Shown here: in pieces, positions 8,017 to 17,751 of the stretch
How the letters are laid out: each line of letters starts with the position of its first letter
Numbering within the stretch: position 1 is the first letter of the stretch
Assembly: GCF_001039355.2 (NCBI RefSeq)
Contig: NW_019775631.1
Coordinates: forward strand, 67,967 to 93,605
DNA from: Lingula anatina
Lineage: Eukaryota > Brachiopoda > Lingulata > Lingulida > Lingulidae
Reading direction: 5' to 3'
Length of the DNA stretch: 25,639 bases
Notes under the pieces: model-generated
Database searches by the model: none
What the model saw: the letters and a program-made list of their open reading frames with translations, nothing else
Told to the model about the DNA's origin: nothing
Made by a program: the position numbers and the translations under genes

Positions 8017-11007
8017 TTTACACTACAGTTGAAAGTAACATCATTGCGGAAAAAACGCCCAAGGAGTTTAAGCTGAGGAATAGCACGTGCTTACCTGATT
8101 CCAATTTTCTTTGCATTGTGCTTCTCTTTGATAATCTATCAAAGCGGAAAGGCCTTGAGGTTCAAATCCCTTGCTCGCTATGTCACCTGCTGTTTAAAGA
8201 TCAATCAATAATTTGATACAACAAAAAACAATGAAGAATGTATAAAACACAAATTGAAAATTAAAACATAAAATGTAATAGTAATGAGTAGGGAAGAAAT
8301 TATCTAATTTGTATTATCTTTTTCAAGACCTGACCAAGCATCAATGATCCAAGAACAAGTAATCGTTTTTTCGATAAATAGCAACCGTGAACATTAATAT
8401 AGGGTTCTTCAAAGGAGGTCGAAAAACTAGAATTACCTAGAAATCCCTTTACCAATTTCTTGAATTTAAAATACTTATATATGTACTATTGCAGTAAAAT
8501 TTTAAAAACAGTATTAGAGCAAAAGATCCCCCCCCCCTCCTTTGTGCTATCAACCACTCCCACGCGTTTCTGTTTTAAACATTGGTGTGAATTGCTGCTG
8601 GGCTCGCGCCATAACTCTGTAAGTAAGTCAGAGTTAATTATGGCAAGGGTGTGAAATACAATCTTTTCCCGAAGTTTGCCTTACTTGTTTTACGTTTATT
8701 TTAGATATTCACTTCTTATTACGATGTAACATCAAACAGAGGCATCATTCTGCATGTTTACTGATAAAACCAGAAGTAAGCCTTTCAAGACGATTCTCAG
8801 GCACCAGGCTAGTGATGATTGATGCAGATAAATAGGTGTATAAACGGCGGTGTTGAACGGTCTATAACTGGATATGTTAAGGCGAGGAAGATTTGTTTGA
8901 AATAGAAAACACAAATTTCAACAACAAAAAACGCTGCAGTTACGTTTAACATCTTGAAATAGTTTATTCATCCAGATGCAGGGATTTTCTATGTGACAGC
9001 ATCATTGCACAACAGGACAATGTTAATTTTTTCATTATCTAAGCGGGTAAGAAAATACATCCCGTCGTATCCATCTCCCTCAATACCCAATCAAAAGAAG
9101 ACCTTGTTAACCCTTTTCTTAAATCATCATATAGATAATTTTCAATGCATCTTTATGAATAAGATGCTAACATGCCAAATATTTTAACATTCATAAAACT
9201 ACTTCTAATGGTTATTGAACCATTAATATATACAACAATTTTTATCTAGTAATTTTATGTGCAAATATATATTTAGTTGTGTATTTATTTATTTATTTTA
9301 AAGTATTATAAAAGCAAGTTATTTCAAGATATTCAATGTATTTTAATTATTGTTTCTGCACTATTTGAACTAAATATACTTTTTGCATAACGTGCAAACA
9401 ATCAATTGCATTGTTATACAGATTATAAGGATGAATAATGTATACACCAGTCCAGGAATGAATTTATATTGGATTGACAAATAATGGGATACACAAAATT
9501 TAGAGGAGCAGTGACTTACAACTTATACCTCAGGGCTAAAATTAAGGTTTTGCAACTAAGAAGACTCACCGTTTTCATTACAGCGCTGGATGCTTGGGAA
9601 AGTATCTGGATACAAATGGCAAAACCAACAGAATACATTCCGACCATAGGAGTGGCCATAAGGCCCTGCAAAATAAGTCACTGACACGGGCCCAGAATTA
9701 CAAAGACGTACAGATTCGGCGTCATATATGAACGGGCATCTTCCGTTGTTGGTTCCACTTTTGGGTTCGTGCCCCCCTTCAGGACCTATGCAAGGGCGTC
9801 CTGGGAGATGGTCCGGTGCGCCAAAAAACAGCATGCAATCTGGTGTCAAATGGATTTTCTCCAAAACTCCGGTAACGGTCGCAGCATCTTTGAAAACTTC
9901 GATTTGTGACTTGTGACACACAATCCTGGGCTTCCAAGCCTTGTGAGCTGTCACGTTGTGACAGGTGGCGCAAAAAGAGTTTTTAAATGTGACATTTGAC
10001 TCTTCTGACGAGACGGGCAACACAACAGCTATGTCATTGGACCAGCCTTTTAACTCGCATTTATTTCGAACTTCTTCATGGTGCCAATGGCTGGGACAGG
10101 AAGACACTACCCAGTAGTATCTGCTGTAAACGTCTTCAATTTCTTGAGACCCCTGTAACCAACACTCTGTGTTATTTCGGTGGAGGTCAATCCCGGTAAT
10201 TTTGGTATCGTTGCAAAAACGGTCATATGGCCAACAGCAATCACCAAACACGTCGCACAAGTCGTCGCAGTAGCAGGTTACGAGGACGACGCTATTAGTT
10301 GACCCATCACCAAGACTAGCACAGAACGGGATGTTGACTGTTACGTTAAGCAGCATTAGTTCCCTCTGAGAATACACCATGGGAGAAGTTGGAGCAAATT
10401 GTTCTAATTTCGGTGAAGGGTTAGATAAATGTCCTTGAGATACGTGACCGGTGCTTGCTTGACGTGTACTTGTTAAGCTTACGTTTGAGTTGAGGTTCGG
10501 GACCTCTGGAATGAAAGCAGGGTAGTTAACCTGTACATTTGGAACTTCCTTCTGTGTTGTATGAACCTCATTGTTTGTGACCTTGTTTGTGGACGCGGCA
10601 GTAGAGACAAGCATACCATTTACAGCTGCTGTGTTCGCCCTAGTGACCATAGAAGATCCACTTTGGTTGACAGTAGGTGAATTACTTCTGTCGAACACAG
10701 GTGAGCTGCTTTTGTCGACAACGGGTGAGCCACTTTCGTTGACCATATTTAAGTCACTTCCGGTGACCATAGGGGAGTCACTCTCAGTGATCCTGGGAAC
10801 TGTTGTGCTTTTATGCCTAGGCCGTGTCGTTGTCAGCCGCTCTTCTCGACTACTGACAGACCTGGGGACAGTTGGAGTTGTAGACGTGATCATTGCAGAG
10901 TTGGACGGCGCCCTAGGAATCTTTGGAATTGACGCTTCCACTGGAATTTCCTTTTGTGAGTCAATCAAGTAATACACTACCATAACCAAAAGCATTAAGA
11001 CCTTCAT
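6908..11007 (-). CDS. gene A: mucin-stalk, somatomedin-B-like, Cys-rich receptor-ectodomain protein (701 aa, 3 exons)
   Basis: Exons 11007-9570, 8189-8095 and 7480-6908 join in frame (phases 1 then 0) to give 701 residues. In order: signal peptide (1 to about 16), Ser/Thr/Pro-rich stalk (about 25-210) with six 8-residue repeats at 76-123, somatomedin-B-like module (229-265, CYCDDLC..GDCCWPYDRFC), a Cys-rich region with CPSHW and FKNSFCATCHN..W, an ALIDYQREAQC linker from exon 2, a W-C-S-L-P containing region and a hydrophobic C-terminus. N-glycosylation sequons are frequent. The Cys-rich pattern resembles ectodomains of invertebrate somatomedin-B/secretin-type GPCRs as I recall them, but no seven-helix domain follows. 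It is probably secreted or GPI-anchored; ligand and function are unknown. Gene B (19007-22975) is its tandem paralogue. Confidence 0.9.
7941..8013. repeat. (TC)n-(TA)n compound microsatellite in gene A intron 2
   Basis: About 20 bases of TC followed by about 50 bases of TA. It lies about 80 nt downstream of the exon 2 donor in transcript orientation. Copy 2 keeps only the TA part. Confidence 0.95.
8095..8189 (-). CDS. gene A exon 2 (95-nt hidden exon, NAGNAG acceptor)
   Basis: Between acceptor TTTAAACAG and donor GTAAGC it encodes GDIASKGFEPQGLSALIDY then QREAQCKENWNQ, preceded by the codon shared with exon 1. It converts the phase-1 end of exon 1 into the phase-0 start of exon 3; direct joining of exons 1 and 3 gives an immediate TAA. 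The acceptor is CAGCAG, so using the second AG would drop one alanine. All features are conserved in gene B (20180-20274). Confidence 0.9.
8190..9569 (-). other. gene A intron 1, no other exon seen
   Basis: AT-rich intron aligned with 20275-21543 of copy 2. Short open frames on both strands here (8460-8654, 8732-8914, 8993-9187) are not conserved in frame in the other copy. No further splice-bounded coding segment was found. Confidence 0.7.
9570..11007 (-). CDS. gene A exon 1: signal peptide, stalk, SMB-like module, Cys-rich region
   Basis: 479 codons plus one base, ending GAAAACG before GTGAGT. The start MKVLMLLVMVVYYLIDS is a classic signal peptide and lies 54 nt downstream of a TATA box. 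Without splicing the frame would stop four codons beyond the donor. Confidence 0.93.
10639..10782 (-). repeat. six tandem 24-nt coding repeats (8-aa S-x-S-P-x-V-x-x)
   Basis: Residues 76-123 read SDSPMVTG, SDLNMVNE, SGSPVVDK, SSSPVFDR, SNSPTVNQ, SGSSMVTR. The Ser/Thr/Pro content suits dense O-glycosylation. Gene B has five units plus a shortened six-residue unit. Confidence 0.9.
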
Positions 11008-11060
11008 TGCTGATGTGTCTCTTTCCTCTCAGTGCTCTTCTGTGTTATTTTGCGTAGTTG

Positions 11061-11073
11061 ATTATATATATAA
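11061..11073 (-). promoter_or_regulatory. TATA box of gene A
   Basis: Minus-strand TTATATATATAAT lies 54 nt upstream of the ATG, implying a short 5' leader of about 25-30 nt. The corresponding position in copy 2 has GTATATATA at identical spacing, and the flanking GCGAATCAGC and ACTACGCAAA segments are conserved. Confidence 0.75.
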
Positions 11074-12300
11074 CCGTTAGAGCCGACTTGCTGATTCGCT
11101 CTTACTTCAGGTCGGTAGGAACGTCGTTTTGGTTAGCTTTCGTGTTGACGTGACAGTGAATTAAGGCTCTAGCTAATCAGTATCATAGTACTACAAAAAC
11201 AACATCACACCGTAAACAATTGCAAGGTATCTTTTGCGTGATCCCCCTTTTCATAAAAAGTCACGGTAAATTGTTATATTCATACTAACAGGCGATGCGG
11301 TAGGTGACAGACAATTTAATACATTTGGGAAACTGAGAAAACAAAAGAATATCACGTTTAAAATCACGTTCTGAAAATGTCCCTTTCAAATTAACGAGTT
11401 CATAATGTCGTGTTACGAGTAGGTTTTTCTTTCAGACAAAATGAATTTCTGGAACCTTCGCCACATTGTTCTCCCATTTCTAAAGAACAATTGTTCCAGA
11501 TTTTAAGCAAAAACACACTCCATTGTTCAAACCATGAACGTGTCATCAATCTGACGTAATTTCTTTTGTCGCAAATTAATAACGCACAGCTGAGCCCTAG
11601 TTTGTTTTTTTTTTTTTTTCTCACATTTTTCCTCAAAGTTTTTATCTGTTTACGTGAAATCACATTGCATAAAACGATCGCTCCATGCTTCCAACCCATG
11701 TAGAGTGTATGTAAGAGTTCACGCGGCCGGCTTCTTCATTTTCAAATGTCATTAGTATCGACTTTTCGTAACTGCTTGACGCGTTTAAACTTTACAAGCT
11801 CAGAAGTCGAGCACTAAAACCTTTCATAAAGATCTTTTTCTCAAAAATTCGTCATTAAGTCAACATTTATCATTTTAGGCCACTTTGAGCATTTGGTGAA
11901 TAATCATGCAAATAATCACTTGTAATGATCACTTTTCGTTTTTGTTTTTTTTTTTTTTTTTTACCAATAAACAACCAGAGAGACAATGCTGCTGCATGTG
12001 TGTATACGTTTATCGACTGTTTTCTTTCACTCATTATATTTCACTTTGAGCCAACATAACAAAAATGTTCAGTTATATATATATAAACATTTGCAGGTTT
12101 GTTGATGATGGATTAACTGTAAACGAAGTTAATTTGAAGTTAAAATGTACATCTCTTTTTCAATGGCTTTAAATCAAATAAAAAAGAAACTAATGTAAAT
12201 TAATTGAACAGATTGAAATTTGAAGACAACGACATCTAAGAAACAGATTTAATTTACAGGAAGTATCTTTCATGGCCCGCGATTAGTCATTTTCTAAGTC
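11074..12300. other. upstream region of gene A, no gene seen
   Basis: Aligned with about 23039-24000 in copy 2. A minus-strand open frame at 11400-11699 is frameshifted in copy 2 by a one-base change after the CDKR codons and is not a gene. Beyond about 12100 the two copies no longer align until about 13040. Confidence 0.7.
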
Positions 12301-12303
12301 ATA

Positions 12304-12910
12304 GTAGGCTTGTTAAGAGGTCAAACGCTGCATTTTATAGTACAAATGTCTAACTTGGCATAAATGTACCTTGGGCCAAAAGAAAATTTTTTATCCAAAG
12401 AGACGCCGTCTATCGATACATTAATTAGCATAAATTATGCAAATTATATGCCAAAATATATAATATTTCATATTTCCATTAATATTTGGCCTAGAAACAT
12501 GTATAGATTATCAAACCTGACTAAATAAGGGACAAGGAACCCATTTTTGATCATTTGGAAGCAATTGGTGGCCATTTTGTGCCTCAAATCCAAGATGGCC
12601 GCCACCTGCCATTTTGAAAGTGGACATAATTTTGCTATTTTATGTTGAATTTTGAAGCGTTTGGTCTAACTATACTTGATATATATATCGNGATAATCTA
12701 TACATGTTTCTAGGCCAAAAATTAATGGAAATATGAAATATTATATATTTTGGCACATAATTTGCATAATTTATGCTAATTAATGTATCGATAGAGGGCG
12801 TCTCTTTGGATAAAAAATTTTCTTTTGGCCCCAGGAACATTTATGCCAAGTTAGACATTTGTACTACAAAATGCAGCGTTTGGCCATTTTTTGGTCCTTA
12901 ACAAGCCTAC
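12304..12910. mobile_element. long foldback MITE, about 210-bp arms, TA flanks
   Basis: The sequence from GTAGGCTTGTTAAG on the left is repeated in inverse on the right, ending CTTAACAAGCCTAC. The arms continue with high identity for about 210 bp each (12304-12511 against about 12695-12910), around a central unpaired segment of about 180 bp that includes AAGATGGCCGCC. TA borders both ends (12302-12303 and 12911-12912), suggesting a Tc1/mariner-type target, although the symmetry extends a few bases further and the exact border is ambiguous. It is non-coding. One N at 12691. Confidence 0.88.
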
Positions 12911-13039
12911 TATCACTGTGAATCCTGTCAGATAGAAGTCTTGGATCCGGTGTAACAGGAATGGCAATTTACTAGGAAACGGAGTCTGTTTCCCATTACT
13001 TTGTCCAGATGGCATGCGTCCTATATACTGACCCCGATA

Positions 13040-13096
13040 CTCCGACTCACCCTAACCTGTATTAATCACATGGGGCACACACACACACACACATAA

Positions 13097-13127
<31 letters not shown>

Positions 13128-13770
13128 AACTGCAGCACTTGGCTGCAACACATGCATTGGTAGTGATGCTTAGTTAAGTTCTTCTATGTATGTATTGCTT
13201 ATTTGACAGGATTGTACAAAGCCAAAACGTGTCAATAATTGTTATATCCTCTTAAGACCAAACATGACAGCAACAACAACGTCCACTTTCACATAAAATC
13301 CAACATCAACTGCACTGGGCAAGAAATTCGATCTTTTCCTAGAATTTCCAAACATAAGTAAATACGTGTAGATCTTCCAACCAGTATTAATTAATTGCAA
13401 ATTTTGCCGCTCACCCAGGTTGAATTTGATTGATAAAATGCCCTGCAGTTTTCCTTTGTCAAATGGTTATCGGTGATATATACTTCTCACTCTGATTGAC
13501 CACAGATAATAAAATAAGTGTATCAATGGATTTGTCGGCCAAAAGATAATCACTGAAAGACACATTTCATGACGTAACAAACTAGGTATCAATAGACACA
13601 CTTTGATGAGTTGTATTATAAGGATCTGGTGAGGTTGAACGAAATAAGAAAAATGTTCAATATATACATAACGATCTATCTACGTTGTGAAAGGGGAAAG
13701 AAGGAATGGATAAAGAGAGACAATAGATCAATTAGTGAATAACCAGTTTTATGGATTTCAACTTAAAAAG
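13040..13770. other. duplicated non-coding segment with (CA)n
   Basis: From about 13128 it aligns with 24810-25230 in copy 2. It includes a CA microsatellite at 13075-13123. No gene is seen on either strand. Confidence 0.7.
13075..13123. repeat. (CA)n microsatellite
   Basis: CA dinucleotides with one ATAAA interruption. Confidence 0.95.
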
Positions 13771-13773
13771 ATA

Positions 13774-14301
13774 CAGGGGTGACAAAAGTATTGCACCGTC
13801 TTTCTTCAATTGTTTTTTATTGAAAACTGATTGTGTCAAGTGAGTGTCTTTATTTTAGGACTGAACATTGCATTGCCCTTACATAACATATGCTACTATG
13901 TCAGAATTAATATTTTGTAGGATAGACATGTGATCTGAATATAGCCACTTCAATATAACTTACGGGCATCACCAGTGCCCTCGATCCTGAAAATCTTACA
14001 CGCAGGCTGACGAGATACACCATATCTTGGCAGCTATCTGGGTAACATTGATACCCTCCTCCCTCAGAGAAATAATTTCATTTCTTTCTTCATTTGTGAT
14101 CTCCCATGCCTTCACCATAGTGGCAACGTGACAGCTAGAAGGGCCCTTTTCCTTCAGAGTCATCTTTTATGATACACAGGGTTGAAAACTCATCACTGAG
14201 AAAGCGAGCAATAAATCGGAAAAAAATTGAACTAACGGACCCCCTCCTCCATGTCACATAGTGCACTATACAGGCGTTGCAGTAAATATGTCACCCCTCT
14301 G
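13774..14301 (-). mobile_element. degenerate Tc1/mariner-like element with TA target site
   Basis: The left end is CAGGGGTGACAAAAGTATTG and the right end is TATGTCACCCCTCTG, imperfect inverted termini. TA flanks both ends (13772-13773 and 14302-14303). Copy 2 has the uninterrupted site at about 25228-25245 (AAAAAGCTGTATGTGC against AAAAAGA-TA-element-TA-TGTGC), so the insertion postdates the duplication or is absent from that copy. Only the first part of a transposase remains inside. Confidence 0.88.
13996..14118 (-). pseudogene. Tc1/mariner transposase N-terminal helix-turn-helix relic
   Basis: Reading from ATG 14118, the 40 codons give MVKAWEITNEERNEIISLRE then EGINVTQIAAKIWCISSACV and a stop. 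The pattern NEER..II.LREEG....IA..... matches the first helix-turn-helix of Tc1-like transposases. The expected SxSTVSR region is degraded, and more stops follow in all continuing frames. The catalytic DDE/D domain is absent. Confidence 0.75.
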
Positions 14302-15800
14302 TATATGTGCAAGTTGTTAGATCGTGAATTTCAAATATGTTAGTTTAGCAATCACAGCTGGGCTGTATTGTACTGTCTCAAATACCGTGTTCACACTCCG
14401 GGATATATAACGATGACAATGATTCAGGGTTTCAAACATTGTGCACTGTTTCTCTTTATTTAAATTCAAAATGTAATATTCCTTTATTTATGTATAGGTA
14501 TTTCTAAACTATTTTACAAAGAAAAAAAAGTTTTTTGAGCGTCATGAAATGATGGAAAAGGAAATTACATTCTCAGACAGAGTATTTTGTCAGAAGAAAA
14601 TGTCCATCATTTCTAACAGAAGTATCCCATGACTAGTATATCAACACAGAGGCCAAGTCCAGGCCTTCTGTCGTTACATCCTGGAGGCAAGAAATCATGA
14701 CTGAGGGTCCTAACCCTGTCATCAAAATGGCTATATGAACTTCCTGTGCTGTCAACCATGTTATCAANCCTGTGCTGTCAGCCATGTTATCAAGAATGTT
14801 TAAATGTCACCAAAACCGAATAAATATAGTCCGCAATCTTCACAAAGAGGGGCAGATTGAAATAAAAGAAATGTTTCAAGATACCTTGCGAATACCAAAC
14901 AAGGATGGCGGGAGCAGATTAGCAGATTAAAGAGTTTCCTCTTGTGTCCAACGTACTTTAATAATCACAAGCGTACTTCAAAAATCACAAACTTTTCTGT
15001 ACTCTACTCAAGGGCAGAAGGTGTGTTAGACTGGGTTCCCACATATTTAGATCGATCCGTCTGTGCTGGCAGTCGAGCGTGCACAAAAGTTAATTACCCC
15101 CCTTACATCTTTCAGTAGGCGGGGCAGACATTTAAACTGGCTAAGCTGACAGTAATCTAGTGAGACTCCCCACGGATATAGATCGATCTAAAAATCTGTG
15201 TAAATGCAGTCTTAATCTTATAATACGATTGCATCCAGGGAGAAACCCGCGTAGTCGAGGCGATCTACATGTACGTAAAGCGATAATTTCCTTAGGAACA
15301 AGCCCATATAATTCAGATGAATTTAAATTGTATGTTCTGGATGCCATTTTGGATTTTGCTTTATTTGTTGTTATTTATTATGTTTTTCTTTTTGACCAGG
15401 CATGGTCAGCGGTTTGTTAAATAGGCCAGTTTTCATGTTCTGGGAAAAGATTTATTTCTGAGATTAAAAAAAAAAAAAAAACATTATGGTTTTTCCACAT
15501 GCCAAGTTTTAGGTCTATGTTACAAAATAAAAGCATGTGTAAGATAATCTGCTCTCTGAGACATTGTGGCGTGCTATGGTTTCTCATTGTAACTACGTGT
15601 TGACATTTTAGCTCGTTTGCGGTAAAGGGAGCGAGCAGGGTTTCTGATCTTTTCAAATCATTATGAATGGTAACTTGAGAAAGCAAATTATCTCATTGAA
15701 TGATGCACCCTGTCACTACACTCTGCAAGGCAATGGCGATGTTCGTTATTATGTAATCAGAGTCTGCCCTTTCAAATATGTTTATCTGAACCTCATACCG
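14302..15800. other. spacer between duplication copies, no gene seen
   Basis: Homology to copy 2 ends near 14410. Further on there is a short duplicated phrase CTGTGCTGTCA(A/G)CCATGTTATCAA at 14746-14793, interrupted by an N at 14768 and recurring near 24007. A related pair of TTAAT(T/C)ACCCCCCT segments occurs at about 15090 and 16084. Overlapping open frames on both strands at 15141-15420 have no recognisable content. Confidence 0.55.
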
Positions 15801-15814
15801 CATTTACATGTTTA

Positions 15815-16065
15815 ACAATAGGCCAGCAAGGGAAAACGCATTATAGCAAGCATAATACTTTTGTCTAACTTATGTTTTAGACCCATTAATGTTCCAACAC
15901 AGATGGGTGGTATAAAAATTTTTAAAGATTCCCTACTGTCTATGTTACCAGAAAGGCAGTTCAATGGAGAACAAAGAGTCTTCAAAATTCTTCAATACCA
16001 AAAACCCAGAGGTCGTCTATCAGTATCTCACTTTAGCCCTCAAATACTGCCCATGGGAATGAATG
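15815..16065. repeat. diverged relic of the gene A/B 3' UTR
   Basis: From GGCCAGCAAGGGAAAACGCA to CCCTCAAATACTGCCCATGG this aligns, with many differences, to 6625-6880 and 18720-18975, the 3' UTR of genes A and B, in the same orientation. The coding exon that should follow is missing: after about 16070 the sequence changes to unrelated repeat-like DNA. The plus-strand open frame 15861-16196 is therefore probably spurious. Confidence 0.7.
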
Positions 16066-16330
16066 CTGTGCATGCAGGAAGGTTAATCACCCCCCTAGCT
16101 GTTCAGGAGGTGTGTCATTCAGTTAATCTGATTGCATTCAGTGAGATTCCAAGTTCAGTTGGATCTTTCTACCAAGAAGAAATGTTTTATTGGTAACATA
16201 TAAGACACACAATACATCTTATCCCGCCTTGGTGGAGATCACAGATGTGTTTGTTTAGAAACTTGGTCACAACCAAACACATTCTGCCTTATAAATATCA
16301 TAAAGCAAACTGAGTAGTAACATCCCTCAC

Positions 16331-16387
16331 CTTTAATCTTCTGCATCCCCGACTCTGAAATCTTGTCGTACCTCATCTGACTCAGGC
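16331..16387 (-). CDS. possible coding fragment, right part (LSQMRYDKISESGMQKIK)
   Basis: Minus strand, acceptor-like TGTTTCCAG before it and GTGAGG after it. One frame reads LSQMRYDKISESGMQKIK with matching phases to the fragment at 17137-17202. It may be a true exon, or one half of an exon split by an insertion. The protein family is not recognised. Confidence 0.3.
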
Positions 16388-16394
16388 CTGGAAA

Positions 16395-17085
16395 CATTTA
16401 ATAATGAGTGAGAAAGAAAACAGTGTAAAATGCAAATCTTGCTGCCATCCCCTAATCACCGAGGAGGGATTTAAAAAAAAAAAAAAATAAAGAACGCCCT
16501 TTCGGTTGGAAAAGGATCACTCTGAATCGAAGTTTTGATCCAGTATTATTGCCATTTGTCAAATTCAGTCAGCTATGGGGTTTGGAAAGCTCCATTAAAA
16601 AAAATCATGAATAATCTTCATATTCATACCCATGGGATTTGGACTCCCATGAAGAAAAGTCCCTATTTTATATTTAGTCACCATACCATCGTTTTCCGCA
16701 TCGTTTGCATTGTGACATATATTTTGTTTGTATTTGAAAGTTTGGTGCTGAAAACTTTGGTGAAAATTGATAATTTTTGAAACAAGTAACCATCTTACTA
16801 CCTGTAAGATTTGGACTCCCATAGCCTTTTCATGGGAGTCATTGGGTGGGAAAATACACATTTTCAATTTTTTTTTTTTTTCTCATGAACATTTTTAAAA
16901 AGTGCCAATGTATCCTTCATTATGCACGCTACAAGATTAAAAGTTATATACTCAAATAAAATAAGATTTATAAAGTTTTGTGAGGGGGAGTCAAAATCTC
17001 ATGGGGGGAGTCAGATTTTCATTATGATATTTTGACTGGGGGAGTCAGATTTTCATGGGAGTCACATTTTCATGTTACACCGGCC
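16395..17085. mobile_element. possible insertion of about 700 bp flanked by AGGCCTG(G)AAACA
   Basis: AGGCCTGGAAACA at 16384-16396 and AGGCCTGAAACA around 17089-17100 look like target duplications with one base lost. The segment between has a poly(A) tract near 16472 and repeated ATGGGAGTC / GGGGGAGTCAGATTTTCA phrases at 16820-17070. No transposase or reverse transcriptase is visible, so the class is unknown. Confidence 0.4.
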
Positions 17086-17136
17086 ATAGGCCTGAAACAG
17101 TGAACATGCACATGTATACCCGTACTGATCCTCTAC

Positions 17137-17202
17137 CAGTATCCAGCGACAGCTTCCTAGCTGCATTCCTCAGCACGGTCATGACACAAGTGTTTCCCCA
17201 AT
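17137..17202 (-). CDS. possible coding fragment, left part (WGNTCVMTVLRNAARKLSLDT)
   Basis: On the minus strand, after acceptor-like TTAATCATAG, one frame reads WGNTCVMTVLRNAARKLSL then DT, followed by GTAGAG. It can splice in phase to 16387-16331. It also reads on without splicing to CMFTVSG at about 17093, which would join directly to LSQMRY if the intervening segment were removed. No other exon of this gene was found. Confidence 0.3.
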
Positions 17203-17751
17203 CTATGATTAATAATAATATTGCAAAGTTATCTTGATCTTATGCATTTCTTCCTCTCTCATCTCAGAATTCAATTGTTTGTTAATCCACAGAAAAACAA
17301 CTTGTCTAGCCTGTCCACAGAAGTGTTGAAAGTAAAATGCCACCGTTAAGTATGCTTCTGTCTACCACGTCCTTGGCACTTAAAAATCGCCAACGTATAA
17401 AAACTGACCATAAGACATCTTCCATGGCAACTTATATTTCACTTATTGCACTTTTCCCAGAGAATGCAAATTTCTGAGAACTGATCCTGACAATATGTTC
17501 ACAGGACAGTGTATAGTTACTCAGGCTACACAGCAACAAGTTTGGTGTATCTCTCTAAATTTAATGTTTGCCTTTTAACGCCACTGATAAGGACAACACT
17601 TCTGAATAGAGGGGAAAACTGTGCCAAACAGAGGATCGCCAGGGGTAAATGTGGTTCTTGACTCTCTTTTTTATCTATTTAATTAAAAAACCTTAATTTA
17701 TGATTTTTAAACATGCTTGTTGTTGTTTACTTTTTACAAAAAAAACTGAAC
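17203..17751. other. spacer before duplication copy 2, no gene seen
   Basis: AT-rich. A minus-strand frame starting at about 17439 runs about 40 codons but has no supporting splice or family evidence. The copy 2 homology starts at 17752. Confidence 0.5.

Larger units (their letters stand above)
5774..14410. repeat. segmental duplication, copy 1 (holds gene A)
   Basis: Homology with 17752-25372 starts at GTGTGTTCCTATTAT (5774 and 17752) and can be followed through introns, exons, upstream region and beyond, to ACACTCCG near 14400 and 25360. Copy 1 is longer because it contains a 607-bp foldback element, a 528-bp Tc1/mariner relic and smaller extra segments (for example about 85 bp near 8230-8330). 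Both copies have the same orientation. Confidence 0.92.

Noticed and set aside
7905-8216. plus-strand ORF with conserved C-terminal half in copy 2 (20044-20301)
   Set aside because: Conservation is due to minus-strand exon 2; the remainder is translated TA/TC microsatellite.
10571-10972. 133-codon plus-strand ORF (and 151 codons at 22545-23000)
   Set aside because: Antisense shadow of the Ser/Thr/Pro-rich stalk; repetitive composition of the true minus-strand exon keeps the opposite frame open.
11400-11699. 99-codon minus-strand ORF upstream of gene A
   Set aside because: Copy 2 has a one-base deletion and other indels in this frame, as expected for non-coding DNA.
15861-16196. 111-codon plus-strand ORF
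   Set aside because: Its first two thirds lie on the antisense of a diverged 3' UTR relic; no homologous frame is open in genes A or B.
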